Shown piece by piece: positions 44,140 through 54,630 of a stretch of 64,000 nucleotides of DNA; position 1 is the stretch's first letter; the number at the start of each line of letters is the position of its first letter. Position numbers and translations under genes: made by a program. Where the stretch lies: NCBI RefSeq assembly GCF_008728515.1, contig NC_044985.1:76174155-76238154 (forward strand). The letters run 5' to 3'. The DNA is from Papio anubis (Eukaryota > Chordata > Mammalia > Primates > Cercopithecidae). Under the pieces are notes generated by a model. That model ran no database searches and was not told where the DNA came from. It was given only the letters and a program-made list of their open reading frames with translations.

Positions 44140-44176
44140 TTAGGTTGTTGTAATGGCAAAAACTGCAATTTATCAT
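44140..44176. mobile_element. Possible MADE1-like mariner MITE remnant
   Basis: TTAGGTTGTTGTAATGGC, then AAAAACTGCAATT contains the MADE1 terminal TTAGGTTG and the inner TAATGGCAAAAACTGCAATT, with the hairpin middle deleted and the second terminus missing. Confidence 0.42.
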
Positions 44177-45111
44177 AGTCTGTGCTGGAATTTAGCAAAA
44201 TCCTTCAAATTAGCAAATTCACAGAAAGCTTACTACTTATATAAAAATAAAAATAATTTTTAAGATTTCTAACTCATCATTTCTAAAGGGCTAGGAAAAT
44301 GTTATACATCATTTGTAAAACTATATTTCTGGAAAGCTGTTAACTTGCATAACTCAAACAGGTGGTCTTAGCATGTCTTATAGAGTAGAAAGAGTGTGCA
44401 TATTTTGATGAATTATAAACCTTTCCACCCCTGTCTTCCTTGTCAGCACATGTCTGCCTCCATCTTCTCTTGTCATATTGCTATTGTTACTTGTACTTCC
44501 TGTCAAGTAAGTAAAGGTGGAAATGTTAATTTATGAGAGCAAACATGAGGCATTATCAATATTAAAACAAAAGGAACACTGTATGTTTGTAACATTTCTT
44601 TCTCTCTTTCTCTCTCTCTCTCACACACACACATACACTCCCACACACACACACCATGTGTTTGTTAGAACAAAGGGGAAATAACAAAGATCAATGATTC
44701 AATGATACTGAGTCTAGGAGACAGAAGGCATTATAGGTATCAAAAGGATAATTAATATGGAAGGTGTTTATTTCTTTTTGCTTTAATCCCCAAAAAGAGA
44801 CAACTAGTAGTATACTATCATTTTCAGACACTTCTTTCCCTTAAATCATCCTTCATCCTTCCTTATCTATTCACCATGGATTCGTTTCTTCAGAACAAAT
44901 TAAGGCAATTATATTGGACATGTCTTCTGTCTTTTTTGCTCTGATCACATTTCATGCTGCCCCTTTTACTGAATTGAAGATTCACATCCATGTCTAGATT
45001 TTTAAACATGGTGTTTTTATTTGGTTTCCCAGTCTTTAACTCACAGCCTTCCCTGAAGAATTTGTTTTAGCTCATCCTTCTTACTTGTCTTGTTTCAGAT
45101 TGTTTAGAGCT
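44177..45111. other. Unassigned sequence with TC/AC microsatellite
   Basis: Nothing recognised apart from the (TC)n(AC)n tract. Confidence 0.5.
44597..44654. repeat. (TC)n(AC)n microsatellite
   Basis: A TC-rich tract passes directly into an AC tract with small interruptions; about 58 bp. Confidence 0.93.
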
Positions 45112-45250
45112 GAGGTCAGTTAACCATTTCTGTAAAAAAGTCATATAACAAATATTTTAGGCCTTGCAGGGTCATACAGCTTTTAACACAGCTACCCAGC
45201 TCTGCAGTTATGAGATAAATGCACCCATTGACAATATAGAAATCAATTGC
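45112..45250 (+). mobile_element. hAT-Charlie MER1-like transposon fragment
   Basis: GAGGTCAGTTAACCATTTC, AAATATTTTAGGCCTTGCAGG, CTACCCAGCTCTGCAGTTAT and CCCATTGACAATATAG follow the known dispersed hAT sequence (gtcagcaaactttttctgtaaag ... gccatagacaatac). The other terminus is missing. Confidence 0.62.
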
Positions 45251-45281
45251 ACGTGCGCACGCGCACACATACACATACACA
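45249..45281. repeat. Alternating purine-pyrimidine tract
   Basis: GCACGTGCGCACGCGCACAC followed by ATACACATACACA, 33 bases that nearly all alternate purine and pyrimidine and include four CpGs. It lies between the hAT fragment and an LTR. Confidence 0.9.
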
Positions 45282-45303
45282 GGAAGAATGTATTATGTGT
45301 TAG

Positions 45304-45644
45304 TGAGACAGCCAGGTTGAAACGGCTCCCTGGCAAAACTCCAGCTGGCCTTTGCACTGGGAGGAATGCCCACCGCGGGGGACCACAGACGTTCACACCT
45401 TTTGCAATGGGGAGGAGCCTGGCCCCTCCTCTTCCTGTGTGGGACCTGGGATTCAAACCGCAAAGCGGAAGCACACAAGCAAGGACTCTGGCTTTGTAAG
45501 CGTCCCTGTTTCCTGTTTATTCCCTTTTCACCCAATAAAACTCTGCCTTATTCACTATTCAAATCGTCTATGAGCCTAATTTTTTTGTGGCCGCATGATA
45601 AGGACCCGCGTCTTTAGCTGAAATAAAGAAAAAGTCCCACAACA
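45304..45644 (+). mobile_element. Class I ERV solo LTR (candidate), CpG-retaining
   Basis: A 341-bp block with TGAGACAGCC and CCCACAACA ends, a poly(A) signal AATAAA at 45534-45539 downstream of CACC, and an R-U5-like tail (GAGCCTAATTTTTTTGTGG). The flanks TTAG and CTAG differ at one of four positions, the target size of gammaretrovirus-like elements. About eleven CpGs survive in 341 bp, unlike the older repeats around it, which suggests a young insertion. The 111-, 88-, 80-, 83- and 73-codon frames over it are shadows. The family is not named. Confidence 0.62.
45534..45539 (+). promoter_or_regulatory. LTR poly(A) signal
   Basis: AATAAA at the expected R-region position of the candidate LTR. 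Confidence 0.6.
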
Positions 45645-46029
45645 CTAGGAACTTGTTAGACACTAGAACACACACATGGATAAGCAGAAATGGCACTTGC
45701 CCATCTAGATATTGCAGTAGCAATGGGAAAATAGAAAATAAGAGGACAATTATAACTTGGTTATTATAACTTGGAGGAAATAACTTGATATGATGGAATT
45801 GGGCCATCAGGAAAGCCTCTGAGGTACAGATGTTACCACAGGGATTTAAAGGCTAAAAGCGGATAAACCGGTTAGTTAACTGCTTTTATGGAATGGTGTC
45901 TTGAAACTAGTTATGGTTTTTCTTAATAAATGTACTACCTTTTATACAATTTCATATATTTATGGTCGGCCACTAATTGTCTTTCTTATCACTCTTTTTT
46001 TGAGGGGGAGAGGGTGGTATCAAATATGG
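45645..46029. other. Unassigned intergenic sequence
   Basis: No family recognised. TTATAACTTGG appears twice in tandem near 45750-45775. Confidence 0.45.
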
Positions 46030-46345
46030 GACATAAATCAGAATAGTCCAGGTTATGCTGCAAGAACAAAAACCACAATTGCTACAAAGTTACAAAATGT
46101 TTCTGTTTCTTACTCACACTACATAAACAATCGTGAGTCATCAGGGAAATCTGCTTATTGTAATCACACAGAGCAGCAGGCTTATGGACCAGCCCCCTTC
46201 TCAAATATTCCCAGTTGCCATGCCAGTGATAAAAAAGGGAGCTCTGAAGGCAGCATGTGAATGTCCTTCCTAATAATGACACATATCACTGTGCACAAAT
46301 CTCACTGGCCAGAATCATTTGCATAGTTCCACCCAACCCCAGGGA
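46030..46345 (-). mobile_element. Probable old LTR fragment, antisense
   Basis: AGTCCAGGTTATGCTGCAAG, TTTCTTACTCACACTACAT, ATTCCCAGTTGCCATGCC, GAGCTCTGAAGGCAGC and ACTGGCCAGAATCATTTGCA follow the order of a common reversed LTR-like repeat that I cannot name. The 119-codon frame at 45901-46260 overlaps it and is not a gene. Confidence 0.42.
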
Positions 46346-46586
46346 GCTTAAAAGTAAAGTCTTAACATATACTTGCTAAATGGAGTCCCAAATATACTCT
46401 GTGAGAGTACTATTGACTAACACAGTATCTGTTTTTTGTTTAGTTTTGCTTTGTTTTCTTTTTTGAAATCCTCTTCTTAGCAAAATCACATTTTTTATAC
46501 CTTTTGGAGCATGTCTCGATTGAATATTTCAAACGTTATTAAGAGTAATTTTTGAGTAATAATATTTTTGAAGACTATAGCCAAAC

Positions 46587-46590
<4 letters not shown>

Positions 46591-46617
<27 letters not shown>
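46591..46617. repeat. (CAA)9 microsatellite
   Basis: Nine CAA units, pure, directly before the LTR-like block. Confidence 0.95.
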
Positions 46618-46861
46618 ACATGAGAAGCTCTAACAGGCAGTAGTAGGTCAGCTTGTGGCATAGAATTAAATTGATAGGGACAGGAGGCAGAGAAATTGTA
46701 GGCAGAGAAGCGTGGGTTCCCTGGCAAAACCACACCCTCAGACTGAAAATCCTGAAACCACGGCCCAAAGTCAGAACTTCTATCCCTGTTTTTCTACTCG
46801 AATATTGCCTTTTCCTAAACTACCTATGGTCTACCCTTCCCCCACCCCACCATCCTGGGCC

Positions 46862-46868
46862 TATAAAG
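46862..46868 (+). promoter_or_regulatory. LTR TATA box
   Basis: TATAAAG preceded by CCTGGGCC and followed by ACCCCAGACTCAGCC, the usual setting of a class I LTR promoter. Confidence 0.55.
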
Positions 46869-47081
46869 ACCCCAGACTCAGCCAGCAGAGAGAAGCAGCA
46901 GCTGGATGATGGAGACTATGGCTGGACGTAAGAGAGAAGCAACTTGACTTCAGAAGGACAGCTTGATGACATAACTTCAGACAAGAATTTGTCTGGAGGC
47001 CACCGGAGTTTAAGGGAAGATTACCTTCCTGCCCTATCTCCTTTTCAGCTCCCCTTCTCACTAAGAGCCACTTTCATCAGC

Positions 47082-47087
47082 AATAAA
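47082..47087 (+). promoter_or_regulatory. LTR poly(A) signal
   Basis: AATAAA in CATCAGCAATAAAGTCTCCC, about 215 bp after the TATA box. Confidence 0.55.
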
Positions 47088-47603
47088 GTCTCCCACATTT
47101 ATTATTTTTCAATTAGTTCATAGGACCTCATTTTTCCTGGATGCCAGACAAGAGCTTGGGACCCACCAGTGCAGATACAAAAGGGCCCATGGGAACTGTT
47201 AACACATAAGCCATTCATGGATGGCAGAGCTAAAAGAATGCTGTAACATGCTCTCTGGGGCTTCAAGGGCCGTGGGCATCTCCTGCCCACTGCCAGAAAC
47301 TGCAGGGGGATTTGCACAGAGTTTGCTCCTGCTGGCACCCAAAAGCATTTGCCCCAGCTCCTGCACCCATTCAACTGTCTGCTCCACCACATAAGGGGTG
47401 GGGCACAGAGGGTCTGAGTGAGTAGAGTTCGCTCCTGCCAGTGCTGAAGCAGCTGGCTGGTTCCAGTGTTCTTGCACTCCAGCTCCTGCCTCATTCTCTC
47501 TCACACTCCCTCCCATGCACAAAAAGTTGAAAGCTGTGGTCTGGGTAAATGAGGCACCCCTGTCATGAGTCACGCAATGGGGTCAGGGAAATATCCTCCT
47601 TCA

Positions 47604-48479
47604 AAGTAAATAAAAATCGTAAGATCATAGGATTTTATAGTCATTGATTGTGTAATAGTTTAATATTTTCCTCAAAGTCATTAAATATCCCATAAACATA
47701 ATCAAAAGTGTAAAACAAAATTTCTTCATGTGAATAATATCAGTATCTGGCTTATTTTAAAAGATATATCGTCAGTTAAATAGAACTTTTGGATAGTGGA
47801 GCACATACACAAATATTAAAATTTGTATGAGAATTTTTATATTTTTAAACACTATGCAGATGCTAAATAGTCTGTAAAACATATGTAAAATATATCAAAG
47901 AAAAATATGATTCATGCCCTAATACCTAAATATGAGCATCATTAATAGTTTGGCAATTTACTTATTTTTTATTTTCTCCATTTTACATGAGTTGTGTGTT
48001 TTTTTAAATTTTCATTTGAGTTAAAGTTAGATCACAAAGTATTGCTATATGACCTATATTAATAGCATTTTGGAGGCAGACAATAAGCATTTATTTTGTT
48101 CATGCTTGCACATTTAATTTGTTTACAGTGATTCTGCTTTAAGTTACCATGGCTGAGGAATCCTGCCCCATGGTGTTTATTCCCAGGGTCATAATTGAGG
48201 TAGCATTGTCCTTTCTAGGGTGTTTTATGGTAATGGCAGCTGCACAAAAGAACAAATCTTAACATTAAGGTATAATTCAAGCCTTAGCCATTTTCTTGTC
48301 TGCTAACATTTCATTGGCTAATCAAGTCATATGAATTAGCCCAAAATCAAAAGACAGGAAGCATATACCTCCCATGAAGTTGGGGAGATGGAGAAGAATA
48401 AATACTTTTCAACAATAATCTAATCTTAACACATTTTTCATAAATATTCATGTTCCTTCAATGTAAAAAATATGCTACC
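47604..48479. other. Unassigned AT-rich intergenic sequence
   Basis: Nothing recognised. Confidence 0.5.
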
Positions 48480-50110
48480 TTCATCCTAAGATCCCCCAAA
48501 GTCTCAGCCAGTGATGACATCTGACTCAAATTCTAGAATCTTATGGTTTACAGGAATTCCAAATATGGCCCTTTTTGGTTCTGGAGTGCTTTGAACCCCA
48601 AATTAGTTATTTGTCCTTATTTGTTTTCCCACATACTCAACATAAAATGGTGAAACACGATAGAACTAGAGAAAAAAAATCAGAAAATCAGAAAAAGAGA
48701 AAAGCAGGAGGTATAAGGAAGAGAATGGTCCATACCAATTCTGACATCTTATTAACCATGTATTATTAGGTCTTTCTACCCTGGTTCTGCTCTGTGGGAG
48801 TAACCCAGTAGTAGATTATTCTCCGTCACTCTTGGCTTTGCTCGCTGAAAACTCTTTCGTTTCTCACCTTCATCCTTGGCTACTCCTGAAGAAGGCATTG
48901 TAAAATTTACTTTCTAGTGTGATGCTGAGCAGCTTTCCAAGTCTGCTTGCCCATTGAAAGGTGCCCATACAAAGTTGTAGGCCAAAATGTCTTTTCTTCT
49001 CTCAAATACATGTCGGTCTAATTCAGTACTGGCTGTCCAAACTTTTTCTGATGAAGCTCTCTTAGTGCTATGTGGTTCTTCAGTCTATTTGGTTTCACCA
49101 AGTCAATGTGCCATAAGCTATGTTTCCAACTGTTATTTAGGCATGCCTCATGCCTTTCTCTTTTACTCATACTTTTTAATAGAAGTCCTTTTGTATGGCT
49201 AAAAGGGTCTATCAGAAACCAGCTGTTTTACTTTTAGATCTTCATGAAAATTGTCACATTCACATTTTAAAAAATTGTTCTTAACTCTAAGACCATATTT
49301 ACTGGATAGCGTCATGGTAATGGTCTCTGTCCTCCAGCTTTGTCCCCTTGCCTTTGGTTTGAAAATCCTTTTTTGGAGATGAGAACCTACTTTATTTCCA
49401 ACTTCAAAAATCCTAGAATATCTGGACTTACTATATTCACACTTAATTCTGCTTGTCCTTTGGGAAGTACATTATCAAAATACAGATAACAAGATCCAGC
49501 ACACACTTTTAATATCCTTTCTGTAAACCATCTTGTCCAAGTCTACAAGTTCAAAAGGCACATTTCGTGCCTCACAAGGTACAGCAGTGTTTAGTCTGTC
49601 AAATGCTTTATCAATATATTACAATTCAGATCACAATTTTTTTTTTAACAGCTCTCTTTTCACTTTCTCCTGCTTCGTATAGGAATGCCCTCTTTACTCA
49701 TTGGTCAATCACAAACCAATGCTACATATTTTATTTTAACACATCTTTTTTTACAATTTGATAACAAATGTCTTTAAAATCTTAGTGACACAAAATATGT
49801 GTTTGTTTTGTATGAAAAACTGTAGGTCTGCTTCAAGTTGTGATGTTGAGTTGGCAATGCTTCACACTGCAAGATGCATTTCCATCTGGGGTGTACATGA
49901 GGTATTAGCAACTATCTGTGGGATAATCTCCTTATGGATATTGCAGAAATACAAGAGACCAAGTTTACTGTATAAACATATTTCATGATCTTGCTTAGTA
50001 TATAGCTTCTAACATCCACTTGGCCCAGGCAAGTCACACTGTTAAATCCAAAGTTGAAAAATGGGGAAATATACACATACTGGAGATGAGGGAGGAAGAA
50101 AGACATCTAT
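48480..50110. other. Unassigned long block, probable decayed repeat
   Basis: About 1.6 kb, pyrimidine-rich on the plus strand, with phrases such as CAAAGTCTCAGCCAGTGATG, GAACCCCAAATTAGTTATTTG, AAAATCCTAGAATATCTGGAC and CCCAGGCAAGTCACACTG that read like an antisense, decayed internal region of a large mobile element. Several open frames of 64-76 codons lie in it (48575, 48987, 49567, 49758). I cannot name the family. Confidence 0.35.
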
Positions 50111-51114
50111 GAACCATTATCTAATCTACTTCATATATTTCATTTTTAGAATGAAATTTTAGAATTTCATTATCCTAATTTTAGAAATTGGTAAAAATGT
50201 ATTTTGTACTAAAGATTTGCTATTTATAAATTAATATCAAAGGTAATGAATTCACCATATCCACTTGCTGTGCTACTGATTCAGAGCATCTGACTATAGC
50301 TGGTTGACTCGAGTCCTGAGATGGCAGAAATGTCACAATTTTTTTTTTTATTAAGTTGAAATTATTCATTCTGAAGAATGCATTACAACGAAAATGGATT
50401 TCAGGGGAGAAAAGCAACTCACAAAACTCTTCATGGAGAGAGAAATCTATGTTAGTCAATTTGTAAAGTTATTAATGTTGCAACTGGTACAATCAATCTG
50501 AAAATGAATTCCGTGTTTGTATTCTAAATGAGATTTGAGTGCAAGATTGCCTCCACTCTTTCCTTTTGAAAACTAATTCAAATCATTCTGATATAGCATT
50601 CATCTCTTCACTGGACAATCCCATTAATATAATCATATGCAGAAATTAAAACTTGGCTCTTAAAATTACAAGCTTTGTAAATCCAGAGAAATTGCAATTA
50701 GCCCTTTGAAAAAGTCATCACTTATCTATGAACTAGTCATATATCATCCGTGAGTAAAAAGGAGACATACAATTAGAAAAGTATTGTATATAAATTGTTA
50801 GTTCAAATAAGATTTTAAACAGATTTTAATTAGAAAATCAAACAACATAGAAGTTTTTAGGGATAACAGCAATAAAAATTTTAGCACAATTTCATGGAAC
50901 TTGTAAACAGATCAAAATGTGACCTGCCATAGTTGACAAGTGAAAACGGATACTTAAGCCTATAGGAAGGAAAGTCAAAGTGATGCAGATGGACTCAGTG
51001 CAGAAACTCCCAGAGGCTCATGACTTGGATCAAAATCACCCAATCTGGGGGGTTTAGATTGGGGCCAAAAACAAAGATTGTTTCAAAATTTGATTGAAGA
51101 ATATTTGGCCCCTG
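50111..51114. other. Unassigned intergenic sequence
   Basis: No repeat recognised. A 9-bp stem AATGAAATT / AATTTCATT with a 4-nt loop lies at 50150-50171. Confidence 0.5.
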
Positions 51115-51242
51115 GATCCTTTGGAATGTAAGCTATGTTAGGTTAGAGATATTGTCTGTTTTCTTTACTGTTTTATCTCAATTACCTATAACAGTATTTG
51201 GCATATAGTCAGAATCAAGTACATATGTGTTAAGTGACTGAA
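51115..51242 (+). repeat. L2 LINE 3' end fragment
   Basis: TTTGGAATGTAAGCTATG, GATATTGTCTGTTTTC, CCTATAACAGTATTTGGCATAT and AGTCAGAATCAAGTACATATG match the L2 3' end (agactgtaagctcc ... gtgcctggcacatagtaggtgctcaataaa). Confidence 0.6.
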
Positions 51243-52461
51243 TCTCTTTTCAAACCTAACGTAGCAGAAGATTGCTGATCCCTTAATAGAAGCTAGAAAG
51301 TTTATCTTTTGAAAACGTTTGCATAACTGAGAAAACTAGTGAGGTGTGTAAACACAGATTCAGAATATTAAAGTGTACATATTCATCAATGAGGCTACCT
51401 CTGCGCCCCAGCAGGTCCCACAATGCTGACATGGAGATTCTTCCCTGCCCCTCCTATGATGCAGGAGATTACAGCATCCCTCTATGGGGATATTAACTCA
51501 GTTGCTGAGTGAAAATTCTAGTTCACTGTCTTATCAATTTGCTTTGAAGCCTAACCTTCAACATACCGCATCCAAGAACTGAGAGATTTCAATTAGCTAC
51601 TTCTTAAATGTAAATACAAACTTAAAAAATAAGACCACAAGATATTTAGGAAAAGCTTTAATCAAATATATTGACTAAGACAATGAAATAAAGTTATCAC
51701 AGATAAAATATAAACAATGCAGAGATCAGAAGAAAAATCTCAAAACAACTATAACTATAATCAATATTTCCTAGGAGATAGGAGAAGGCAATGCATTCAT
51801 GTACTTCTAGTACTATAAAAATCACCCAAGTATAATAATTCTCTTGGAAATCTAAAATATGACCATATAAATAAAAAGTCCTTTGTAAGGTTAGATGATA
51901 AATTTGAGAAAACTCCCAGAAAATAAAAGCTTAAAAATTGGCTCAAAGCAGAAAAAAATGAAGAAATTAAAATGGAATCCTGGGAATGATTAATATTAGT
52001 TTACAAGAGAGAACAGAAGAAAATTATTTGAAAGCTAATAAAACTATTTTTAAAAACGAAAGCATCTAGTGCATACCTTACACAATTATTTTCAAAAGAC
52101 TTATTCACACAAAGATACATTGTGAAATTTTAGCCACTAGAAATAAAGATGCCAAAGTCTTCCACAAAGAAAAACAAATAAGCATATCTTGAGGATTAAG
52201 TATCTAAATGGCATTAACTTCTTAACTATAACAGCAGGTGTTAGAAGAAAATAAAACATGCCTTCCCAATTCTGAAATACATAATTTCCCAAATAGTATT
52301 CTATACTTGGTTATCACTCAAATATAAGGATAGATGACATTTTTAGAAATGCCATGGTTACTCCTTATATTTAAACATCGTTAATGTGGCTGGATAATTA
52401 TTCTACAGTGTTTGGGGATGAGCTAGTAATAAGCACATAGAAAATCAAGCCAAAATGAGTG
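51243..52461. other. Unassigned intergenic sequence
   Basis: A-rich and AT-rich, nothing recognised. Confidence 0.5.
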
Positions 52462-52795
52462 TGATGGTTAATTTTAGGTTTCAACTTTATTGGGCTACAG
52501 ATACATGTGTATTATATATATAATCTTATATATATAAGATTATAATATTAGAATAATATAATATAATATATAATTAATATAATAATACTATAATTATATA
52601 ATATAAGAATATTACAGAGTAATATATCCTATATTTTTTCAAATATATATTATATATAATATATAAATATATATAATATATATTTATATATAATTTATAT
52701 TATTTATATATAAATTTATATATAAAATATATATATTTTATATATATATGGTTCTACTGGTTCTTTTTCTCTGGAGAACCCTGATTTATTCAATA
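52462..52795 (+). mobile_element. ERV-L type (MLT2B-like) LTR with its middle replaced by TA repeats
   Basis: The left end TGTGATGGTTAATTTTAGG and the right end GGTTCTTTTTCTCTGGAGAA, CCCTGATTTATTCA are the two termini of an MLT2-type LTR. The 400 bp or so of LTR body between them is gone; instead there are about 240 bp of TA-rich sequence at 52505-52750. Confidence 0.72.
52505..52750. repeat. TA-rich expansion with 26-bp perfect palindrome
   Basis: TATATA/AATATA repeats. Positions 52519-52544 form an exact 26-bp palindrome (half TATAATCTTATAT). Confidence 0.93.
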
Positions 52796-53439
52796 ACAAC
52801 ACGTAAAAAGATCAAGCAAATGCAGATATAATTTCATCATTCTATATAGCTCATGTGTATGTTCCTATATTCAATATTATATAAGCAATACATATTGAAA
52901 TAACCAAAACTGTATATAACTTTATTGGTGAGTTATGGGGAGGTAAGTTTTTTAAATGACACAAAAATACTGTTACAAATTGAGTACTTTAGGAGCAGAC
53001 AGAAAGATGATGTTTGAGTTGTAAGATGTGAACAAAAAGAGGAGCCATTAAGCCTGGGAAGAAGGAGAAGTCACACCTAATGCAGTCCCACAAAACCTCA
53101 TTCAACTGAGTGAGTTTGTCTGAAGTGTGTATTCTTCGTTACTGTTGTCCCACAAATGGTGCAAATGGTGACTCCTTCATATTTCCACCTCTCTCAGCCA
53201 CTGGTAGTGGCCTTCACGGAAAGGGTGTGTTTTCTAATAAGGCAGCTCTCTGCAGCTGATTCACATTCTGAAGCAATTGACAGGTGGAGGCTATCTGACG
53301 ACGAAACTCCCTACAGCTGGGAAGAAAATAGTTCCTAAGCAGCTATATATTATAAATAATATAGCTTACATTATTTATATTTCAAATTGAGAATAATAAA
53401 TATTTAAATGATAAAGTTATTATTTTAAAATAATGTTTG
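52796..53439. other. Unassigned intergenic sequence
   Basis: No repeat recognised. The 60-codon frame at 53156-53338 has no support. Confidence 0.5.
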
Positions 53440-53594
53440 ATTTTAAAATATTTTAATACTCATAAGTAGTTGCAGAGATAGTACAGAGGTACAATGTACT
53501 CTTTACCCAACTTCCCATGATAGTATTATATGAAATCATAACCCAATATTAAACTTGGGAAATTGACAGTGGTACAATACTATTAAATGCAGAC
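53440..53594 (-). mobile_element. L1M 3' region, antisense, left part
   Basis: TGCAGAGATAGTACAGAGGTAC, TACTCTTTACCCAACTTCCC and GACAGTGGTACAATACTATT are the reverse complement of an L1MC/L1ME 3' region. It is interrupted by an MLT1 LTR at 53595. Confidence 0.65.
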
Positions 53595-53998
53595 TGTTAT
53601 TGTTTGAATGATGGTGTCCGATCCAAAATTCATATTGAAAATTAATCCCCTATGGAACAGTATTAAGAGGTGTAGTTTTTAGGAGCTGATTAAGTCATAA
53701 GGGCTTCATCTTCATTAATGGCATCTGATGCCCTTATAAAAGGGTTTGGCAGAGGAAGTTCACCCCCTTTTTGCTTCTTCTGTCCATTTCACCATGTGAG
53801 GAAAGTGTTCTTCCCCTCTGGAGGATGCAGCAACAAGATGTTTTCTTGAAGGTAGACAGCAGCCTCACCAAACAATAAACCTGCTGGCACCTCGATCTTG
53901 GACTTTCCAACCTTCACAAACATAATAAATTAATTTCTATTGTTTATAAATTATCCAATGTTGATATTTTGTTATAGCAGCACAAAAGGAGTAAGACA
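53595..53998 (+). mobile_element. MLT1-type MaLR LTR inside L1M
   Basis: TGTTATTGTTTGAATGATGG, CAAAATTCATATTGAAAATT, GATGCCCTTATAAAAGGG, CTCGATCTTGGACTTTCC and TTGTTATAGCAGCACAAAAGG give a complete MLT1 LTR. The L1M text continues across it. The flanks CAGAC and TGGAC agree at three of five positions, a decayed target duplication. Confidence 0.9.
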
Positions 53999-54490
53999 TG
54001 GACTTAATTCAGATTTCACAAGTTTACACCCGTATTTGTGTGTGTGTATGTGTGTGTATATGCATTTGGTTTCAGAAAAATCTTATCACATGTACAGATC
54101 TAAGTAACCATCAATACAGTTAGAATATAGAACCATTCTAGCATCACAAGGAAACTCTGTCATGTTATTTCTTAACAATCACCCACTCTTCCCCCAATCC
54201 TGAATCCCAGCAACAACAAATATTTTCTCCACCCCTCCATCCCCATCAATTTAGGGATTGTGGAATTCTACCTTATGTAACTCCTTAAGATTGCCTTGTC
54301 CCTTACTGTCCTCTTTAAGAGTCATCCAAATTATGGCATCAACAATTGTATCGATAATTTCTTTTGTTGCTGAGTAGTATTATATCGTAAAGATGTATCA
54401 ACTTGAAGGAAATTTGGGTTGTTTACAGTTTTCAGCTATTACAAATAAGGTTGTTATGAACATTCATATACAAGAGTTCGTGGTAAAATA
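53999..54490 (-). mobile_element. L1M 3' region, antisense, right part
   Basis: TTAATTCAGATTTCACAAG, a TGTGTGTGTATGTGTG patch, TTATCACATGTACAGATC, ACCATTCTAGCATCACAAGG, TTTTGTTGCTGAGTAGTATT and GCTATTACAAATAAGGTTG continue the same old L1. Confidence 0.7.
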
Positions 54491-54519
54491 AATTTTCATA
54501 ATTATCTTAAAATGAAAAT

Positions 54520-54630
54520 AACCAGCACTCATTGATTGATAAATGGATAAACAAATTGTTTCATATCCATACAATGGAATACTACTCAGTAGTAAGAATA
54601 AAAGGACTCCTGATGCCTGCAAAACTTTAA
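54520..54630 (+). mobile_element. L1M ORF2 3' fragment, sense
   Basis: GATTGATAAATGGATAAAC, CCATACAATGGAATACTACTC and AAAAGGACTCCTGATGCCTGC are late ORF2 in sense orientation, lying head-on against the antisense piece before it. Confidence 0.6.

Larger units (their letters stand above)
46621..47603 (+). mobile_element. Long class I ERV LTR-like block
   Basis: About 980 bp with U3-R-U5 architecture: CCTGGGCCTATAAAGACCCC gives a TATA box at 46862, GCAATAAAGTC a poly(A) signal at 47082, and TTTTTCCTGGATGCCAGAC with AAGAGCTTGGGACCC an R-U5-like region. The spacing TATA to AATAAA, about 215 bp, fits an R region. The right part (47200-47600) is GC-rich and repeats the word GCTCCTGC. Both ends are approximate; no exact duplication was found. 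Frames at 46653-46931, 47102-47494 and 47199-47573 are shadows. Confidence 0.55.

Noticed and set aside
45164..45573. Cluster of overlapping open frames on both strands (up to 111 codons)
   Set aside because: They cover a GC-richer LTR; overlapping frames on both strands reflect few stop triplets, not coding.
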